DNA of 43,550 bases. Origin: a virus. The notes under the pieces were generated by a model. It was not told the DNA's origin. It made no database searches and saw only the letters and a program-made list of their open reading frames with translations. Every line of letters starts with the position of its first letter. Positions within the stretch are counted from its first letter, which is position 1. A program made the translations under genes and the position numbers. The stretch covers positions 1 through 43,550 of the IMG/VR virus record IMGVR_UViG_3300022744_000046, one strand, 5' to 3'. This document shows, piece by piece, positions 37,801 through 43,550 of this stretch.

Positions 37801-38280
37801 GTCGACGAGGACGCACAAGTCGCCGTCACCGGTGGAGACGACGTTGGGGCGGTCGCGCAGGTCTCGCACCAACCGGGCGATCACGTCGTCCGCCTCCCGG
37901 GCCTTCACGCTGCACACCGTAAAGCCCACCTGACGGAGCATGGGGGCCAGCATGTCACGGGCCATACCCAGCTGGATGTGGACGGCGGAAGCCTTGTCAC
38001 GCCCCTGCTTGTAGGGCGGGTACATGGTCTGGCGAAAGGACTTGGCGCCGAGGCCGTCCCACACGCCGATGCAGTCTTTGGGAGCCACACCGAAGTGGTT
38101 CATCGTGTCCAAAAGCGCATCGAAAAAACGCTCTACACCGTAGAGCGCCGTATTCACATGTTGGACCTTGCCGGTTTCGGGGTCGGTGACCATCTCGCCG
38201 TCGGGGTCCTTGCCTCCGAGGAGGGCGGCGTTGAGCATTCCGTTCAGGTCAACGATCAGCCTTACGGGTGATTTTTTCAT
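34807..38280 (-). CDS. polA: DNA polymerase I with 5'-3' exo, 3'-5' exo and family A polymerase domains
   Basis: This 1157-residue replicative polymerase has three domains. A PIN/FEN 5' nuclease (1-300) has acidic residues in READDVIARL and STGDGDLCVL, and the helix-hairpin-helix KALVGDTSDNIPG. A DEDDy 3'-5' exonuclease (about 328-570) has Asp334/Glu336, Asn413, Asp443 and Tyr556/Asp560. The family A polymerase (580-1157) has motif A with Asp886 (SLDFNAQEIR), motif B RKGAKATLFGSIYG (957-970) and motif C HDE (1087-1089). It is larger than E. coli Pol I; an insertion around 480-540 is Glu/Thr/Val rich. The ATG at 38280 follows an AACAACAAGAA leader. It overlaps the upstream gene by 32 nt. Confidence 0.93.
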   Translation of the reverse strand: MKKSPVRLIVDLNGMLNAALLGGKDPDGEMVTDPETGKVQHVNTALYGVERFFDALLDTMNHFGVAPKDCIGVWDGLGAKSFRQTMYPPYKQGRDKASAVHIQLGMARDMLAPMLRQVGFTVCSVKAREADDVIARLVRDLRDRPNVVSTGDGDLCVLVDPNTHVWKGGELNKNPFGAFPHRYITLYKALVGDTSDNIPGARGFGDASFVELVRIFGLDGLEMLEKLILSQDIKKLREDVSEFPKLQKIIDSEDLVYKSWQVARLMPDEVATKHHAIDWVPAMAMPWNEVPEEQRIPQMKHWYGTKTLVTALNYASARSRFKSALEKTEFVSLDIETSSGEASDEWLEYIGARGKKVDVLGAELTGMSLTFGDNLQHTVYMSVNHADTENISVDQCREMVEEVPKSVDLIVHNAAFEGPVLHRAWGDKWKDNGWFGFLPNVVDTMVEASYVDENQPRGLKHRAKAVLGYEQETYEQVTTMEGPLDVILPGGIVVAGPFTKTVEPAEYTEVTRLEEVEEQMVEVTRTIETKPAVTEDGWYKKQYKMCELTGRRVMNYGCDDTIVTAWLHVQFRLVMGVEQTAAVFDQVERLPMYLTNLAFVKGVRVDLKTLMDLEREDKATYQTNWEILRDYLFTQGWSGTVKPVFEDVDVAAVKQVCEIVLGEEFTTRKKKLPAVAADLRLQFPDNETAEAIALAVEQGSVVALNAFVDRHFNGEPKINFDSPRQVQKLLYGSLGMVPRIYNKLTPKERENEEMREAFSALKRLNQGRKVEVTDAMREMWQKKASTDDQAIDLALAKDDLTDDQRKVLKAYLKIKEVTTRMKMFYNTYKKVVHWSDGRIHPNFNQCATVTKRYSSSDPNLQQLPSVSGFRAVLKAHHDEAVVVSLDFNAQEIRATAHASQDQNLIGCYVGEKKQDVHSLVAVRAAPYVWGETITYEDFMAMRKSSDKAIRDKADALRKGAKATLFGSIYGIAAPKLALQLKTDEDTAQKFLDALDEAFPGVNKWKDKVTEEAHLLGYSRTFLGDRRHLAAALSSTDRSEESRAERQACNAVIQGSSAAQVKLAMSRMWSSGLFTSGEFDAEFIATIHDECVASVHRDQVVPFIREMHKHMTAPFADMCIPAVSSIAIGRDFTCPVEVGEVVDDAVILKAVQELFGGE

Positions 38281-38647
38281 GGCGGGGTTCGCTTTCTTCT
38301 TCTTGTTGTTTTGCGAAATCGAGAGACGCAATGAAGCGTCGGCCGGTGAAGCGCGGCACACGGCGCGGCTCCATCCAGCTTGGGTAGATGGATGGCTCCA
38401 TCTCTTCAGGGTCAATCACGGCGGTGGCCATGATGTACAGGGGTTCTTTCTGCGTGGGCGTCTGGACGAGCATCACGCGACCTTCTCGCACCTCAACGGC
38501 CAGCCAACCCCACACATACCTGTGTGTCAGGCCCAGACCGGCGACCGACGCGCAGAGTCCTCGCCGGGTCTTGGGGCTCTTGAGCAGGGCGACCAGCATC
38601 TTGGTAGCCCGCTCGGAGATCTCGGTTGTGGTCGCTTTGCGTTTCAT
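38249..38647 (-). CDS. Small winged-helix-like protein upstream of polymerase
   Basis: This 132-residue protein starts at an ATG overlapping the TraR-like stop. Its first part (TEISERATKMLVALLKS, then GLCASVAGLGLTHRYVWGWLAVEVREGRVML) suggests a helix-turn-helix with a beta wing. The end is charged and overlaps the polymerase start by 32 nt in another frame, including the polymerase's AACAACAAGAA leader. It may be a DNA-binding regulator or replication accessory. The fold is inferred from the pattern, and I do not recognise a named family. Confidence 0.55.
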   Translation of the reverse strand: MKRKATTTEISERATKMLVALLKSPKTRRGLCASVAGLGLTHRYVWGWLAVEVREGRVMLVQTPTQKEPLYIMATAVIDPEEMEPSIYPSWMEPRRVPRFTGRRFIASLDFAKQQEEESEPRHEKITRKADR

Positions 38648-38880
38648 CCCCGGTACCTCTCCCAATCCACCTGACAGAGGTAGCAGCGGCGCTTACCGAG
38701 ATTCAGTCGGGCTGCCTCGATGGGCTCTGAGCAGTCCATGCAATCGGGGTAGGGGTAGGTCCCATCGGCTCGTGGCACCTGCTCAGGGCGGGCTTTCTTA
38801 CGGGCCAGGTACAGGTGGTTGGCTGTCTCTCGCTCAGCCAGCTCGTTAGCCTGATCGACTTCGTCACCGACTTCTCTCAT
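38644..38880 (-). CDS. TraR/DksA-type zinc finger protein
   Basis: This 78-residue protein has an N-terminal helix (DEVDQANELAERETANHLYLA) and a C4 zinc finger with Cys47, Cys50, Cys66 and Cys69 (DCMDCSEPIEAARL, then RRCYLCQVDWE). This is the pattern of short TraR-like phage proteins, which insert into the secondary channel of host RNA polymerase and change promoter choice without needing ppGpp. The start and stop overlap neighbouring genes by ATGA. A role in switching from host to phage or from early to late transcription is inferred. Confidence 0.82.
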   Translation of the reverse strand: MREVGDEVDQANELAERETANHLYLARKKARPEQVPRADGTYPYPDCMDCSEPIEAARLNLGKRRCYLCQVDWERYRG

Positions 38881-39440
38881 CTGCGGCCTCCGTGTACGGC
38901 CACAAATTCGGCGATCTTTCGCAGCTCGACCTTCAGCTCTCCGATCGTGCCGTTGTTGTCAACGTCGAAATCGACGAGGTCGGGGTCAATCCCTCGCTCG
39001 GATGCATGGTCGGCAGCTTCGCCATTGAGTCCACCCACGTCCCGGTGCATGCGGAGGATGAAGCCGCCGCGGTCCATGATGGCGTGGGCTTCGTGGTCGA
39101 AACGAATATCGGTGACGATCACCGACTTCTCGTTCTTGTACCAAGTGTCCAGGCGGTGCATCAAGTGCCTGACCCAGATGTCATCGCCAAACACCGGCTT
39201 CATGGCGTCGTTGCCAAGCAGCTGCATGATGCGTCGGCGGGTCATCCCCAGCCACTCCACTTCACCCTCTTTCAGGGCGTCGTGGTTCATGGCCTGAACG
39301 TGCTCGTCGGTGAGCACGGCAGCCATCTTCTTCATGGGGGTGGCAAAGGCGACGGGCGTGTACCCGAACTCCTGTTGCAAAAAGGACGCAGCTGTGTCCT
39401 TGCCGGAGCGTGCCCGCCCGGTGATACCTATCAGGTTCAT
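38877..39440 (-). CDS. Deoxynucleoside monophosphate kinase
   Basis: This 187-residue P-loop kinase phosphorylates dNMPs for phage DNA synthesis. Walker A is at GRARSGKDTAASFL (residues 8-21). Further features are ATPMKKMAAVL, the segment TRRRIMQLLGNDAMKPVFGDDIWVRHL, and IVTDIRFDHEAHAIMDRGG, as in phage dNMP kinases. It complements ThyX and the MazG-like protein in nucleotide supply. It overlaps the TraR-like gene by ATGA and starts after a hairpin and A-rich leader. Confidence 0.85.
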   Translation of the reverse strand: MNLIGITGRARSGKDTAASFLQQEFGYTPVAFATPMKKMAAVLTDEHVQAMNHDALKEGEVEWLGMTRRRIMQLLGNDAMKPVFGDDIWVRHLMHRLDTWYKNEKSVIVTDIRFDHEAHAIMDRGGFILRMHRDVGGLNGEAADHASERGIDPDLVDFDVDNNGTIGELKVELRKIAEFVAVHGGRR

Positions 39441-39487
39441 CTCGACTCTTTATTCTTGTTTTAGGTGAGTCGCCGCTTTGTGCGGCG
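39441..39487 (-). promoter_or_regulatory. Hairpin plus A-rich leader before dNMP kinase gene
   Basis: A 6-bp stem CGCCGC/GCGGCG (39471-39476 with 39482-39487) precedes, on the minus strand, a leader with AAAACAAGAATAAAGAG before the ATG. There is no long T-tract. The arrangement repeats the hairpin plus A/C-rich leader design at 34023 and 43081. Confidence 0.5.
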
Positions 39488-39506
39488 CGTGATGTTACCA
39501 ACTTAC

Positions 39507-40619
39507 TCAGTCGACGTCATGCAGGTTGTCATGCCAGCGTTTCAGCCTCCAGATTGCGACGTTTGCGACCACCGCCTGAGGCTCCGGTTTCTCAACCAAC
39601 GGGTCGATTCGGGTCAGGTCGTAGAAGCCCTTGGGACTCACCACTTCATGCCTCAGGACGTAGAAGTTGAAGAGCTCCAGCATGTTGACCGTGTAGCCCA
39701 TGCGCTTGCTCAGCCTCTGCTCCCTGCACCTGACCAAGATGTCCCCGAGTGAGGCTTCCTTGGCCAGCTTCGTGGTGTCGTACCGGTGGCGGAACGCGCC
39801 CCGACGACCTACTGGTTGTGTTCCGACTCCCTCGACTGCGTCGTACACAGAGGCAGCGTGAGCTCTCGCCTCCATGTCCGTCCTGAGCTGTCGGAAGATT
39901 TCGTTGAGTTGCGCATACTGGGACGGGAACCTCTCCGGAAAGAGGTCCCGCATCGTGTGGTGATACGCAGCCAGAATGGTCTCGAGGAACGGGTCGTCCA
40001 CGCAGATGACGTCACGAACCAACGCCCTGTAGGCGATGGGCGTGGCGATGCGAAACTGCTTGGTGCACATCTGGCCCCACCGGAGGTCCCCGGTGCCGTG
40101 GTACAGGTCCAGCCCGTAATTGAGTGACCCACCTGCGACCTCGATGAACGCTCCATTGATGGACTTGCGGCCGTTCGACAGGCTGTCGTCGAACGCTGTG
40201 ATGACCCCTCGGGGCTGCAGGGCGGCTATGACGGCTGCCACCGTTGAAAGGTTCGAGCCCTTCTTGACGTGTGGCCCGCGCAGCTTTCCTCTGTGGCCCT
40301 CCAGCGTCCCAAAGGGACTGCGCCCCTTGGTCGGCAACCCTTTCAGCACCTTGCCGAAATCACTGCAGATGTTTGCCCACTCGCGCTCTGTGATCGGATG
40401 CTGCTTGAGCAGCTGGAACAGGACCGTCGAGCCGTGCAAGCCCCACGCCATGGGGCGTGGGTCTGGTCGGTAGGATTTGGGGGCATCGAGACCGTACACC
40501 TCCAAGCCCATATCCACCACCTCGGTGAACACTTCGTATGCCCCGTGGTAGCGAAGCTGGCGTTGGATGGCGCCCGCCAGCTTCATCAGATCAAACTCCG
40601 AATACTCGACTGAGATCAC
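39507..40619 (-). CDS. Unknown early protein, 370 residues
   Basis: I do not recognise this protein. The best start is GTG 40619, with AAGGAG 6 nt upstream; an ATG at 40637 lacks a ribosome site. It begins VISVEYSEFDLMKLAGAIQ and is mixed alpha/beta with many aromatic and charged residues. Possible motif-like stretches are GKLRGPHVKKGSN, NGRKSINGAFIEVAGGS and DLYHGTGDLRWGQMC; none matches a nucleotide-binding or nuclease motif known to me. The last third is helical with ARAHAASVYDAVEG. It lies between dNMP kinase and MazG-like genes and overlaps the latter by 29 nt, which favours a role in DNA metabolism or host takeover. Confidence 0.7.
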   Translation of the reverse strand: MISVEYSEFDLMKLAGAIQRQLRYHGAYEVFTEVVDMGLEVYGLDAPKSYRPDPRPMAWGLHGSTVLFQLLKQHPITEREWANICSDFGKVLKGLPTKGRSPFGTLEGHRGKLRGPHVKKGSNLSTVAAVIAALQPRGVITAFDDSLSNGRKSINGAFIEVAGGSLNYGLDLYHGTGDLRWGQMCTKQFRIATPIAYRALVRDVICVDDPFLETILAAYHHTMRDLFPERFPSQYAQLNEIFRQLRTDMEARAHAASVYDAVEGVGTQPVGRRGAFRHRYDTTKLAKEASLGDILVRCREQRLSKRMGYTVNMLELFNFYVLRHEVVSPKGFYDLTRIDPLVEKPEPQAVVANVAIWRLKRWHDNLHDVD

Positions 40620-41262
40620 GCAACTCTCCTTCCACATCCCTATTCAGGGCGGCGTGGGTCGAGAAGCCGCCCTTGTATCGGTGCTTGAGCTTGGCGACAT
40701 TGGTCTTCACCAGCATCGGGATGACCTCTTCGATGGTGCCGAGGTCCTGCAGTTCGGTGTCTTTGCTGTGGAGCAGCAGGAAGCCGTAGGTGGCGCAGAG
40801 CATGGCCTGCTTGGCCTGCTCGTCGTTGGGTTCTTTGTCGTACGCCAACCAACGCTTGGCGATGTCCAGCAGCGGGTTGAAGTTGAACTGCGCGGCGTCC
40901 GCCATGCTGGGTTCAATGTCATCTTCGCTGGGGATTCCGCTGTCGGGGAAGAACTGCCAAGACTCGTTGGCCACCCTGTGCGCATGGTCGTGGAGCTCAT
41001 CGTCCTCGTACGTCGTCGGGGGCAGTTGCTGCAGCGCGGCCGTCATGAAGAACAGGTAGTCACCGCACTCCTCGATGAAGTTGGTGCGGTCCTTGGCTGT
41101 ACAGGCTTCGTGGTACTCGGTCACCATCCCCAGGACGGCGTGAGTGAACATGGTGGATCGGGGTAGGGGGCGGAAGAGGTTGGCCACGAACTGGTCATAG
41201 GTGACGTCAGGGATACCTGTGTCGGCGTGTCGGATCATGTTGTGGGTGTCTGTGAAGCTCAT
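40591..41262 (-). CDS. MazG-like nucleotide pyrophosphohydrolase
   Basis: This 223-residue protein has an all-alpha NTP pyrophosphatase pattern: FTHAVLGMVTEYHEACTAKD, then TNFIEECGDYLFFMTAAL, giving the metal-binding ExxE...EExxD arrangement. A second helical part, around FNPLLDIAKRWLAYDKEPN and QAKQAMLCATYGFLLLHS, may be a duplicated or helper half. Such enzymes remove unwanted nucleotides or lower ppGpp in infected cells. The ATG at 41262 overlaps the exonuclease stop; a longer frame to 41334 is not required. Confidence 0.72.
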   Translation of the reverse strand: MSFTDTHNMIRHADTGIPDVTYDQFVANLFRPLPRSTMFTHAVLGMVTEYHEACTAKDRTNFIEECGDYLFFMTAALQQLPPTTYEDDELHDHAHRVANESWQFFPDSGIPSEDDIEPSMADAAQFNFNPLLDIAKRWLAYDKEPNDEQAKQAMLCATYGFLLLHSKDTELQDLGTIEEVIPMLVKTNVAKLKHRYKGGFSTHAALNRDVEGELRDLSRVFGV

Positions 41263-41942
41263 TGTGGCTCTCCGATGATGGAGTTGATGGTGTAGAGGGT
41301 GTCGTTGTCGAGGGTCATGTTCTCTCTGGCCCAACGTAGGTAGCTCTTGGGGACGGCCTCGATGGCCTCACCCCTGTGCTTACCAAAAGGCAGTGAGGCG
41401 ATGCGCATGGGCCTCTGAGCGTGCCGGGCAAGCTCAGGCAGCGTCATGTTCATGCGCTCGGCGATGTGCTTGGCCAGGTGGTAGGCCCACATCACATCGT
41501 TAAGTACACGGTGAGCGCCCCCAAAGTGACGGGGTAGGCCGAGGGCGTAGACGCAGGTGCTGAGCTTGTGGTCGTCCATGTCGGGGTACAGCTGCCTGAC
41601 GTAGCGCAGGGTGTCCAACTCGAACACCTCGCCGTCGACGTAAGGTTCGAAAGCGGGGCGGTCGAACCCGATGCGGTGGCCGATCAAGGTCACCGGGCCT
41701 TGGAACCGCTTGCCGTGCACCTCGCCGAAGAACTCGTCCAGTGTGGGCGAATCCTTGACATCGTCGTAGGTCAGGCCGTGGATGCCCGACGCCGACGGGG
41801 AGATGGGCTGCTGTGGGTCAATCAGGCTCTCCACCTGATTGATGATGTTCCACTCCGAATCGATCTCGACCCAGCCAATTTCACATACGCCGCGGTCATC
41901 CTTGGCACTGGTTGTTTCGCTGTCTGCTACCAGCCACTTCAT
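41259..41942 (-). CDS. DEDDh 3'-5' exonuclease with DUF3820-like C-terminus
   Basis: This 227-residue protein is a DnaQ/ExoX-type exonuclease. Asp7 and Glu9 lie in LVADSETTSA, an acidic motif in GHRIGFDRPAF, and the final His/Asp pair in GAHRVLNDVMWAYHL. After residue 175 a DUF3820-type segment follows: RIASLPFGKHRGEAIEAVP, then YLRWARENM. This fusion is known in phages and bacteria. It could provide proofreading, end trimming or host DNA breakdown. It overlaps genes on both sides by 4 nt. Confidence 0.87.
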   Translation of the reverse strand: MKWLVADSETTSAKDDRGVCEIGWVEIDSEWNIINQVESLIDPQQPISPSASGIHGLTYDDVKDSPTLDEFFGEVHGKRFQGPVTLIGHRIGFDRPAFEPYVDGEVFELDTLRYVRQLYPDMDDHKLSTCVYALGLPRHFGGAHRVLNDVMWAYHLAKHIAERMNMTLPELARHAQRPMRIASLPFGKHRGEAIEAVPKSYLRWARENMTLDNDTLYTINSIIGEPQ

Positions 41943-42115
41943 GCTGCCTCCCTTTGGCGCAGGAGCGCCATGAAGTAGATTGCGCTGGCCTGGGCCAGTG
42001 GTGCCACTTCCATGGCTGCCATCTCATCAACGGTCATGAACTTGTCGGGGTTGGCGCGGAAATTGGTCTCCCAGTCCTCAAACGCCTGGACGAGCTTTTC
42101 GTGGGTGACGTTCAT
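41939..42115 (-). CDS. Small helical hypothetical protein (58 residues)
   Basis: This protein begins NVTHEKLVQAFEDWETNFR, then PDKFMTVDEMAAMEVAPLA and a helix with AIYFMALLRQREAA. It appears all helical and soluble. The ATG at 42115 overlaps the ligase stop by ATGA, and its own stop overlaps the exonuclease start, so it is locked into the operon. The form KFMTVDEMAAM is seen in small early phage proteins without known role. No function can be given. Confidence 0.55.
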   Translation of the reverse strand: MNVTHEKLVQAFEDWETNFRANPDKFMTVDEMAAMEVAPLAQASAIYFMALLRQREAA

Positions 42116-43362
42116 GCTGGTTCTCCGATGTCGATGGGGTCTCGCAGGCACTCAAATGTCGCCATCCGAGGTTGGTCAATGACGCCATACGCGAGGTGCT
42201 TGATCTTGGCGATGTGGCCGACGATCGTCTCTGGGTTCTCAAAGAACGCTTTGGCCTCTGCCGCCTTCATCCGCCCAGACCCAGCCGTGATCTCTTTGCC
42301 CTTCTCGAAAAGCAGGCGCCCTGTGATTGAGCACCTGACATCGTTCAGGACTTCCCCAACAATCGCTCCAACGCTGCCGTTGGCCACTTTGCCGGCCTTC
42401 GCGCTACTGCGTTCGGTCTTTCCGAGGGTGTTCTTCTTGGCCTCGTTAGTGTTGGTCTCTTCCTCGATCAGCTTCGTGACCCGGATCTCGAAATCACCCC
42501 AAGGCTTGAAGCGCATGAACTGCTGGCCTGACTTGGTGGGCCGCCCTTCCTTCACCTTCTCACGTGGGTTGCGGAAGACTGCGCCTTCGTACCCCTCCTC
42601 CAAGCAGTCAGCGGCAAACGCTCTGGCCTCGTCGGCGTTGAGGATCACAGTGAATGGCACAAGGCGAAGCCGATCGTTTTTCAGTTTGATGATCAGCTCT
42701 CGCAGGGTGGTGTACCTGACTGCGTACTCTTGGTCTTGTGTCTCTGGCGTCACAAGGTCGAACAGCCACCAGTACAGGTTTGGCGGTTCGGTGACGCCCT
42801 TGAACGCACCGACTGCGCCAGTTGTCTGTGCACACAGGCTTTCGCCGGGGGCTGCGACAGGGTTGACGCCGAGTGTCAGCTCTCCGTCGAAGCCTCTGTG
42901 AGCGAGGTAGCTGAAGAGTTCAGTGACACCGAAGCCCTTGAACTCATCGAGGCTGCGGCCGACCAGCTTGTCGTTGGGCTGTAGGGCGCGGACTCCGTCG
43001 ATTTTGGGCATACCCCAGACGGGGTAGGGGAGGGTGTCGAAGTTCGCGTCATCCGCGAGCTGTGGTTTGATGGTGCTCATGTTCTTGTTGTTCTGTTGAG
43101 CTGAAGAAAAGCGGCCGCTTGGGTCGCATGCTTTGCCTAGTGCGAAGTCATCGGACTGGGCGGCGTGGAAGGCGTCCAGCCGCTCAGTCAGGACGGCGAC
43201 GTAGTCGGTCATGATCGCCTCCTGCCGGATCAGGCGCTGCCGTTCGGCACGCTCAACTTCGAGCCACTTGTCGGAGGCGATGAAGGTTCGGAGGCTGGAG
43301 AGTCGGGTCGAAAGCTGTTCGCGTTCGGCGACCATCCGCTCGATACGGGGATCAGTCAGCAT
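42112..43362 (-). CDS. ATP-dependent DNA ligase, with in-frame N-terminal helical extension
   Basis: This 416-codon frame encodes a phage ATP-dependent DNA ligase from about residue 95 on. The nucleotidyltransferase motif KxDG is in MPKIDGVRAL, with GFDGELTLG, WWLFDLVTP, EGYEGAVFRNP and FMRFKPWGDFEIRV following in order, then an OB-like C-terminal domain. Residues 1-70 look like a separate small helical phage protein (RMVAEREQLSTRL, then YVAVLTERL), similar to crAss001_48-type proteins. Residues 71-94 read like translated leader. An ATG at 43080 with an AACAACAAGAA leader is a strong alternative ligase start. So this is either a fusion or two genes that happen to be in frame. Confidence 0.82.
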   Translation of the reverse strand: MLTDPRIERMVAEREQLSTRLSSLRTFIASDKWLEVERAERQRLIRQEAIMTDYVAVLTERLDAFHAAQSDDFALGKACDPSGRFSSAQQNNKNMSTIKPQLADDANFDTLPYPVWGMPKIDGVRALQPNDKLVGRSLDEFKGFGVTELFSYLAHRGFDGELTLGVNPVAAPGESLCAQTTGAVGAFKGVTEPPNLYWWLFDLVTPETQDQEYAVRYTTLRELIIKLKNDRLRLVPFTVILNADEARAFAADCLEEGYEGAVFRNPREKVKEGRPTKSGQQFMRFKPWGDFEIRVTKLIEEETNTNEAKKNTLGKTERSSAKAGKVANGSVGAIVGEVLNDVRCSITGRLLFEKGKEITAGSGRMKAAEAKAFFENPETIVGHIAKIKHLAYGVIDQPRMATFECLRDPIDIGEPA

Positions 43363-43399
43363 GGGTTGCTCCTGTTGTAGTTATGGAGTGAGCAAACGG

Positions 43400-43426
43400 A
43401 AAAAGCCTACGGCCGAAGCCGTGGGC
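43400..43426 (-). terminator. Terminator with TTCG loop upstream of ligase gene
   Basis: On the minus strand GCCCACGGC, TTCG, GCCGTAGGC (one C-A mismatch) is followed by TTTTT (43404-43400). It lies 38 nt before the ligase ATG, so transcripts from further right should end here unless antitermination acts. AGGAG lies 7 nt before the ATG at 43362. I see no convincing promoter in the gap. Confidence 0.7.
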
Positions 43427-43433
43427 AAGGGTG

Positions 43434-43501
43434 CCCGGTTGTTACCGGGACTTGGCGGGATTACAGCTTGTTGGGCAAGCTGGAAGCAAAGCTGAGCTTT
43501 G
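43434..43501. other. Run of further hairpins at right edge
   Basis: Three dyads follow the terminator in close order: CCCGGT/ACCGGG (43434-43449), CAGCTTG/CAAGCTG (43464-43482) and CAAAG/CTTTG (43487-43501). No credible gene covers this stretch. It may be part of a structured RNA or regulatory region that continues past the window. Bases 43502-43550 show nothing I can name. Confidence 0.4.
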
Positions 43502-43550
43502 TCCATTTGTTACTATTTGCTGACACCACCTCGCGGATCACGAAGAACGT

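Noticed and set aside
1-43550. CRISPR arrays, complete tRNA or rRNA genes, insertion sequences
   Set aside because: No regularly spaced repeat-spacer array, no complete tRNA (only the 3' half in attP), and no transposase was seen.

Overview
The window is a stretch of a temperate, long-tailed (siphovirus-type) bacteriophage genome, read in phage rather than prophage configuration. The host is probably a betaproteobacterium, perhaps in the Burkholderiales. This rests on the integrase and DUF4224-like pair, the moderately high GC, and an attachment site that copies the 3' half of a tRNA-Leu whose anticodon-loop sequence fits CAG. The host is an inference; the phage nature is plain from the gene content.

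Left part, plus strand, 1-26.9 kb (late module, lambda-like order): end of a probable portal gene; an antisense cassette of a ribbon-helix-helix protein and an HNH homing endonuclease; S49 prohead protease with a nested scaffold; decoration protein; major capsid protein and a strong terminator; connector, stopper, tail completion and tail terminator proteins; tail tube; tail assembly chaperones G and GT joined by a -1 frameshift; a 2661-residue tape measure protein; tail tip and fibre proteins, including a 940-residue putative receptor-binding protein; a papain-like peptidase; a lysis cassette (two holin-like proteins, a tiny W/R-rich peptide, a GH19 endolysin, a coiled-coil membrane protein); and small accessory genes ending with a secreted HNH nuclease.

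Middle, 26.9-28.4 kb: the two transcription units converge on a terminator and attP, followed by the integrase and a DUF4224-type excisionase candidate.

Right part, minus strand, 28.4-43.4 kb (early/replication module): most genes overlap by ATGA and run from right to left. They encode a DNA ligase, DEDDh exonuclease, MazG-like pyrophosphohydrolase, an unknown 370-residue protein, dNMP kinase, TraR/DksA zinc finger, a full three-domain DNA polymerase I, a second HNH endonuclease, a zinc-finger protein, a PD-(D/E)XK nuclease, SbcD-like and SbcC-like subunits, and ThyX. Together they supply nucleotides, replicate the genome and carry out recombination and repair.

The most striking unexplained signal is a 37-bp bipartite element, GGGGGATTG-N19-CCAGTCTGG. 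It occurs five times with exactly the same 19-nt gap, always on the plus strand and always 22-58 nt before a late gene start. One copy lies inside the protease gene, directly before the nested scaffold start. It looks like a phage-specific late promoter or another start-associated regulatory signal. A second recurrent signal is an A/C-rich leader sharing AACAACAAGAA, often placed after a hairpin, ahead of the capsid, polymerase and ligase starts.
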